Assembly (NCBI GenBank): GCA_037892935.1
Contig: JAYXKI010000001.1
Coordinates: 3,534,001-3,598,000 of the forward strand
Length of the DNA: 64,000 nucleotides
Origin: Phlebopus portentosus
Lineage: Eukaryota; Basidiomycota; Agaricomycetes; Boletales; Boletinellaceae
Reading direction: 5' to 3'
The position numbers and the translations under genes were made by a program. Positions 58,047 to 64,000 of the stretch are shown piece after piece. Numbering within the stretch: position 1 is the first letter of the stretch; each line of letters starts with the position of its first letter. A model generated the notes under the pieces. That model ran no database searches. It saw nothing but the letters and a program-made list of their open reading frames with translations, and was not told the origin of the DNA.

Positions 58047-59864
58047 TTACCACATAAAACGCCCTACACCCTCCCGTTCCATGTACAAGAAAATATACAT
58101 ACTACCCCAGTTGATAAGAGTATACCACGCCCCTTCAAGCCAGACAGCCCATTGAGGCATATCTATAATCTGCGCGCGCATTAACACATATGGTATTAGA
58201 AAATATCGGGGTTCCAAGAGGGGAGTCAGCAGAAGAGTGGGAGCAGCAAATAACGGCAGAGCAACGGTCTGTAAGAATGTTTGGGAGGCACCTGACAGAA
58301 AAAAAAGCGAATATAAGCATATCATTGCGAGATTGTAACATGAAAAAGCTCTAACCGATGCGGATAAACCACGCCCATGCGCAAGCTACATACATAGGAG
58401 AAAACAAGTAGGGAACTACGGGATGGAATTGGAATAGCCGACGCCAGATGTAGAACGTGAAATGTCGATTATCCGACAATAGAAAAGGGTGGTGAATACT
58501 GTGTTTTGGAGAGTCAGAGTACTGTTTCAAGGAGGTTGAGGAGGATAACGTACGTGAAGAAGTGCACAGTTACAGCCACCGCCGATGACAACAAACTGGT
58601 GATCGCAGTGCGTCTGAAGATCCGTGAGCACAAAATACTAAAAACTCTGCACGGAAACGCATCTTACTTTGTAGTTCCGAACATACGGGTTTTCACGTCA
58701 TTTAGTAGTCTGAAGGGACCTCCCGGACCGCTGACAAGAGCAGGCCATCCGAACAATGTCGCGAAAGCAAAGAAGTAATACAGTTGCGGAATGTGTAGCA
58801 CAGGAACATGATTAGATTTATCCCCTTGGGAAATTGATAAGAGCCGAATCTGCACTGCTGATTATCGAGCTCATAATCTTACCTAGGACTATGCCGTCAT
58901 TCCAATAAACGAACATAGCGAATAGGGAAACGTCTATTGCATATGGGACCGCATTGTATACGATGAGCGGAAGGACGCGAGGCACGCTGAACAGGATTTT
59001 AAGTAGGTCCGCTAGAGAGCAACAATGAGCGGGATCTGTATAGAGAACTGAGTGTATACATACAGGGAGTTGTCGATAAAGCCGGAGGATCATAGAGCTT
59101 GACCTCTGACTCCGAGGATTTAGGTTGATATCGCACGGCCCTGAGTTGACTGTACGCATACGCGTACATGACCCATATAATATTGGTCTGCCTAAATGCA
59201 CAACTCATGAGACCTAGCTGTGTTCAGTATAAGCAATTATTCCTTTCGGAGTGCAAGAATACCTACCAGCGCAGAAAGTGTGTGGCTTCCTTGAAAGGCC
59301 GAAGTGACTGACAGTAGAACGAAAACGAGGCTTGGAACATCAGTGTAGTACAAGAATCCGAAGAACCAAGCAATCGGAAAGAGGGAGATTGCCAATGCGT
59401 CGGACGTTGGTGAAAGCAGCTCTTGAGGGGGTCGCACTCGGCGCTGGAGACTCAGCAACCGCGTGAGTATTATGGGAAGTGATAGCAGAGCGATAAGAGG
59501 AGTCAAACGCAGGATAGATAAGTTGCACTTGAAGAGGAATAGTTTACTGAGCAGAACGCTCAGAACGTATCTGTACGAAGTATTGTAAGTGAACAATTGA
59601 AGTAAAAATAGAAAGACTTGCAAGGCTTACAGTCCAGGAGGAGTGGTAATCTTCGGATCCCATGTGTCCCATTCTCCACGACAGTACGCTTGAGCTTGCG
59701 GGACATGGAATGGTTCATCCTGCCTCCCTAAATCATCAATACCACAAACATTCTATGATGGGGAGGACACGGACCATATATGGCTCCGTTACGATGCTAT
59801 TAACTTCTCTTAGAAGAATAACATTTGCCGCACAAAATGCGAAGTAACAGATAGCATTTGACAT
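58047..59864 (-). CDS. ALG10: Alpha-1,2-glucosyltransferase Alg10/Die2
   Basis: Alg10 adds the third and last glucose to the lipid-linked oligosaccharide in the ER lumen, from dolichol-P-glucose. The first exon starts at 59864 ([20 protein letters not shown]). The family signature [17 protein letters not shown] is created by splicing out an intron that starts [21 protein letters not shown] follows. Many hydrophobic helices come next ([33 protein letters not shown]). The C-terminal block [20 protein letters not shown] and final RFMW match Alg10 proteins. The stop is TAA at 58047-58049. About eight exons. It is divergent from CSN6, with 223 bp between the starts. Confidence 0.92.
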
Positions 59865-60087
59865 GTTCTCCAACCAGGGAGATTTCACTTGGAAACAGAG
59901 TAGAGATGTTAGGCAGACACGTCACGACGCGGAAGGCGCGTCTTACCTGATCGACGCTTATTAGGATCGACGCGTAACCCAGACGCGCGAGCAGGCGTTC
60001 TCATTCTCTGCGCCTGGCTGCGAGGATCGCGTGCACACAAAGCCTCTTGTCTCCGACCGTCTGATCTACGTCTGTGTCGTCTTCAAA

Positions 60088-61544
60088 ATGAGCAAAATGG
60101 AAACGGATGATCTTCCCGTTGTGCTGCCATCGACTACAACATCCGCTTTGTCTTTGTCTTTGTGAGATTACTTCAATAACTTCACACTCGACTAATGTCC
60201 GATAATTGATTCTATGCGGCGCACAGGCATCCGCTACCCATCTTAAACATCTCGGAACATTTAACGCGACTAAAACTGCAAGAGAATACCAACAATCCCT
60301 TTGGTGTGATACGCATATCTACAGTAATCGCCAGGAAACTCATGAAACTGTAGTGATTGGTGCTTTGTTGGGTACTCAGAACGGACGGGAAGTGGAGATC
60401 GTGAATTCGTTCGAGCTTGCGATGGACGATGACTCCTTACAACGGGTTGATCATGGATTTCTGGTTTCACGTCGGGATCAATGTATGTGGCCACATATTC
60501 CGTAGCGTCTCACTTATGTTACTCAGCTATCTACTCTTAGATAAACAGGTATTCCCGTCTTTAGAATTGATCGGCTGGTATACCGTTGCACAAGAAGCAA
60601 CGGCCCAGCACATCGCCTTGCACGAGCAGGTATGTCATCCTTAAGCTCGGTCAGGTCCATACGTCACATAACTCCTGTTCGATTTCAGTTCGTAGAATAC
60701 ACAAGCACACCTATTCTTCTTATCCTCCAACCAACGAGCGAATCTGGTCCAGAAGCGGGACACTCACTTCCCATAAAAGCCTATGAGCCTACTGTAGAGA
60801 TTCGCGATCGAGTTACAAGAAATGTCTTCGTCGAAGCCAGCTATACCATTCAAACTGGAGAGGCTGAACGAATAGCTGTTGATTGGACCGCAAAGGGTGG
60901 AGAAGGAGGGACAAGTTGTGAGTCAGTCCGTCGCATCGGACCTGTCCTATAAGCTTAACATCTTTACCGCTAAGTGGAATCGCACTTGCAGACGCAGCGC
61001 GCGGCTGTAAAAATGCTGCATGACCGCATACAGTTACTGATTCAATATGTTTCTGGAGTTGTCGCAGGTAGACGATATGGATTAGCACGAATAGATGAAA
61101 TGCTGAGAAGGCATGCTCTAGGAACATCGTCTGTGGATCATACTGCACTTCGCTCTCTGTCTGCGCTCATAGCTTCGTTGCCTGCATCCGAACATCCTGG
61201 GTTCCGGGAAGAATTTGACAAGGTCACTATTGTGAAATCCATCCAAGCTTCAACGAAGGTTCTAATTCTATTTGAACAGGAATACGAAGATGTGCAGTTA
61301 ACTGCACTCCTCTCGGCTTTGACTAGCTCAGCAAATGCATTGAACGACGTAAGTCGCGTTATTCATCCATTAGTAGTGTATTCTCACGCATCCTTACTAC
61401 CAGCTCGTCGATAAGCACAATATCCTCAATTTTAACTCTGGTCGCGACGAAAGACTTCCAGGTGTGTTAAAACGACGCGGATTAGGTGGGCGAGGTCCAA
61501 TGGGTATTGGGATGATGAGCGACTGGGAGCGCGGTTTCCATTGA
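60088..61544 (+). CDS. CSN6: COP9 signalosome subunit 6
   Basis: CSN6 is the MPN-domain partner of the catalytic CSN5 in the COP9 signalosome, which removes Nedd8 from cullins. Exon 1 starts MSKMETDDLPVVLPSTTTSA at 60088. Two short introns (donors GTGAGATT and GTGTGATA, the latter 50 nt) then give LHPLPILNISEHLTRLK and VIGALLGTQNGREVEIVNSF. The JAMM metal ligands are absent (no HxH at the usual place), as expected for CSN6. Further blocks are VFPSLELIGWYTVAQEATAQ, TSTPILLILQPT and HLQTQRAAVKMLHDRIQLLI. The C-terminus has GLGGRGPMGIGMMSDWERGF and TGA at 61542-61544. About seven exons, normal length. Confidence 0.92.
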
Positions 61545-61788
61545 GTTATGAATTACAGAAATGCGTGCATGATTACATTAATATTCCGAGTCCTTGCACA
61601 AATATCGCATTATATGTGTCTGCTAAGCTAAGAGTGTAGTTCCGACACATTGGGGAAGGGGAATGTGTAGTCGTAATAGAGCAATTAATAGAGCCTAATA
61701 GAGCTGACGCGAAGAAGCACGACCCGCGTTCCCACCTGCGTGTTCTCCTTCCTCTTTCTTGAACAACGACTACGACGATCTGACGACG

Positions 61789-62602
61789 ATGGGCCAGCCT
61801 GAGGTGTTGACATTTTCGACTATTAAAGGTCTATTTGACCTTAAGGGCGCGTATCTGATCGCGTACGCTTGGCTGTTTGGCATGTGTAAGTGTGTTTATC
61901 GTCTCATGTTCGTTCACGATGCTGAGTCGCTCCTTGTGCGGCAGCTCTTTGGGTGACGTTCTTTGGAGGTATGTTCAAATGCATCACCAGCAGAGTTCTG
62001 GAATTACGAAACTGATGGCTGTCTAGGCGTTATTGCATACAAAGCATTGCGTTTGTCCAAATCTTCTACCCGTACAAGTCCTACTCTCTGACTTCACAAT
62101 AGCGAGGCAACAATTCGGCGCTCTCCAGCACCGCACTTTCCCCGTCTATTTCAGACTTAGCATCGTACTTTCATCCATCTTGCTAGGCCTATGGACGTGG
62201 TCGCATCCCGCTGTGCTTGCGAATCCGACGTCCTTCCTATCGGTGGACGTAGCACAGGCCTACACGCTTCTTAGCGTCATACTTTTCCAAGCTGGCAACT
62301 ATTTTGTCATTGGGCCGTATACGAGCAAGTACGTCGAGAATATATCCGTCGATTTGTTTTTAATTGAAGAATTCTTTCGTGATTGCGTATTACGATCATT
62401 TAGTCTTATGTTCCAACGTCACAAGCTCGAGAAGGCCGAAGGAAAGCAGTATTCGGATGACGGTGTCTCTGACGAGATGAAGGCGTTGAACAAGAAATTC
62501 GCGCAAGCCCATGGGTTCTCTTCGATCTTTAACCTGGATGCGGTCATTGCGATCGGCTTCCATGGATTGTGGATCGGACGTTATGGTCTCGGAAGCTTGT
62601 AA
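61789..62602 (+). CDS. TMEM205-like membrane protein
   Basis: A small multi-pass membrane protein of the TMEM205 (DUF4149) family. Four exons: the first starts at ATG 61789 (MGQPEVLTFSTIKGLFDLKG) and breaks at GGCATGT before GTAAGTG. Two tiny exons give LWVTFFG and GVIAYKAL; the last begins PRQQFGALQHRTFPVYF. This FGxLQ..TFPxYF block is the family hallmark. Four hydrophobic segments can be seen: AYLIAYAWLFGM; RLSIVLSSILLGLWTW; AYTLLSVILFQAGNYFVIGP; and a last one near the end. Its function in fungi is unknown; human TMEM205 is linked to drug export. TAA at 62600-62602. Confidence 0.88.
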
Positions 62603-62818
62603 ATGCTCATGTTGAAAGGGTGCATCTTCTGACGGTCATATATAACTGACGTGTCTTGCTGTGCAGTGACGAGACGTAGCTCGCTCTTCTGAGTAAATGT
62701 AAACGTCCTCTTTCAATAAACTATTCTGCTGTCTCGGAATCGAAGCTATTTTGTTCTAGTAAAGAAGTACCAAAAACAACGCGGAAGAGTGGTGATGCAA
62801 GACGGTATACGCACAAGC

Positions 62819-63761
62819 TCAAGCTCCGACAGGGTCATTGGGTATCCACCCCTCCCGCAAACTTCGCTCCAGCTTCTGAATCTCTTCTGCACTGGTTGCA
62901 GCAGCAATAGCTGCACGCGTGCGGGCTGCCTCTTCCTTCGTCATTAAGCGTCCTGCTTTGAATTGAGTGGGCGCGGCTTTTGGTTCGTCTGCATGGACAG
63001 GTGCTTTAGGTGCATTCGCAGAAACGGTAGTCGAGAGCGTTGTAGCAAGAGCCGTCAAGAGGCCATCTGGTGTGACGAATAGCGCTTGTGCTGTTTGTCG
63101 TTCCTATTTATATTCACATCACATCATAAAGTCAGAACAGAAAGAAAACTTCGATAATATCAAGCGAAACACGTACCTTATCCCTAATTCTCTGAAAATC
63201 AAGTACTCTGAGTGATGGTATTCTGAATATAATCCATTCTCGATACCACTTTTTATCCTTGACGGGATTTCCCAGGAGAGTGAGGTATTGAAGTGACTTG
63301 AGCTCCCTGAGCGGCTCGAGGTCACCGAGTTCGGATATGCTGTTGTTCGTGAGGACGAGAAGAGTCAAGTTGGGTACTGAGAGGTGCATGCCAGGAGAAA
63401 TCGAGGATATTCGGTTGTTTGCAAGCAGGAGGGTACGTAGACGACGCAGGAGAGGAAAGTTGGCAAGCGCGACGATGGAGTTATCCGTGAAGTCAATCGC
63501 ATCATGTTGGTCCTGCGCAAGTTCAAGAATCCAGCCTTTCGCTACGCACAGTGTTCAGCGTTGAAACGCACCTTGGTTACACCAAGATTTTCAATTGCGG
63601 GTATCTTGTGTCCTTTATGATTGGAGTATGATTAAAAGATGAGATGGCTTGTTTGAACATTTTAGATTGTTAAGCAACGCACCACGAAGGTCTAGCTGTC
63701 TCTCCTTGACCGGATTCAGCGCTGATGGAGATGCATTGATGAGCTCCGGCGTCAGCTTCAT
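62819..63761 (-). CDS. LEA1: U2 snRNP protein A' (Lea1)
   Basis: U2A' is a leucine-rich-repeat protein that, with U2B'', binds U2 snRNA and helps form the spliceosome. The start at 63761 is MKLTPELINASPSALNPVKE, the family's N-terminus. Repeats include DQHDAIDFTDNSIVALANF, LPLLRRL-type LLLANNRISSI, LTLLVLTNNSISELGDLEPL and LQYLTLLGNPVKDKKWYREW; the last is the family's LRR cap (VxxKxxYRxW). The tail is Ala/Thr-rich (KEEAARTRAAIAAATSAEEI) and ends GWIPNDPVGA with TGA at 62819-62821. Five or six exons, about 250 residues. It is convergent with the TMEM205-like gene. Confidence 0.93.
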
Positions 63762-63943
63762 TGCAGCGCACGACGACCAAAGGAACCTGCTTATAGAGGC
63801 TGAATGACGCTCCGAAATCGTCAAATTGTAAATACTGTACAATCGAAATGAGTATCACGTGATATGCAACGCGTTTTGTTGGTGGTCGTTCCACTGTCAG
63901 TGCGTCTCTTCCCGTCTTCCTCTCAGCTATAAGGATTAGAGAC

Positions 63944-64000
63944 ATGGCACCTAATCCTGCATATAGACGTCTTGACTTGTGGGAAATCTTCTTTGCTTTG
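63944..64000 (+). CDS. Start of a gene running off the right edge
   Basis: The ATG at 63944 opens a frame (MAPNPAYRRLDLWEIFFAL) that is still open at the window end. It is placed divergently from U2A', 182 bp away, and the residues look coding, but only 19 codons are visible. The product cannot be named. Confidence 0.45.
   Translation, partial: MAPNPAYRRLDLWEIFFAL

Overview
This window looks like nuclear DNA of a filamentous basidiomycete, probably an agaricomycete. Nearly every gene is cut by short introns of about 50-70 bases with GT..AG ends and CTAAC-like branch points. The genes are conserved fungal housekeeping genes packed head-to-head or tail-to-tail, and the mobile-element protein resembles one I recall as common in mushroom-forming fungi. 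No rRNA, tRNA or CRISPR array was recognised. Exon joins were worked out by eye.

Layout. 0.5-1.2 kb: unknown protein. 2.5-30.9 kb: dense conserved block with mercaptopyruvate sulfurtransferase, a tiny zinc-binding protein, Tim10, Utp4, a HIT hydrolase, an Mpv17/PMP22 protein, Urb2/Npa2, an RWD-RBR ubiquitin ligase, a KH-domain protein, V-ATPase subunit C, Prp17 and a Myb plus C2H2 zinc-finger protein. 31-46 kb: gene-poor accessory stretch holding one complete DNA transposon (34470-38786) and two genes for Kex2-processed secreted peptide precursors (39887-40449 and 44778-45082). 46.2-64 kb: second conserved block with Mtq2, a kinesin-6, Spc7/KNL1, a coiled-coil protein, Alg10, CSN6, a TMEM205-like protein, U2A' and the first codons of one more gene.

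The most notable findings are in the accessory stretch. The transposon has perfect 19-bp terminal inverted repeats and a 7-bp target duplication. Its single large gene contains three introns that are near-identical copies of each other, like introner elements. The two secreted precursors have the design of yeast alpha-factor: a signal peptide, Kex2 sites (KR), dipeptide spacers of the EA/EP/DP type, and repeated short peptides ending in Trp. Basidiomycete mating pheromones are normally lipopeptides, so such peptides may be an undescribed signalling or effector system. In the second precursor, signal peptide and repeats lie in different frames.

Functional groupings: Utp4 and Urb2 serve ribosome biogenesis; Prp17 and U2A' serve splicing. 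The kinesin-6 and Spc7/KNL1 genes, both mitotic, share a 159-bp bidirectional promoter containing sequences like the G1/S cell-cycle boxes.
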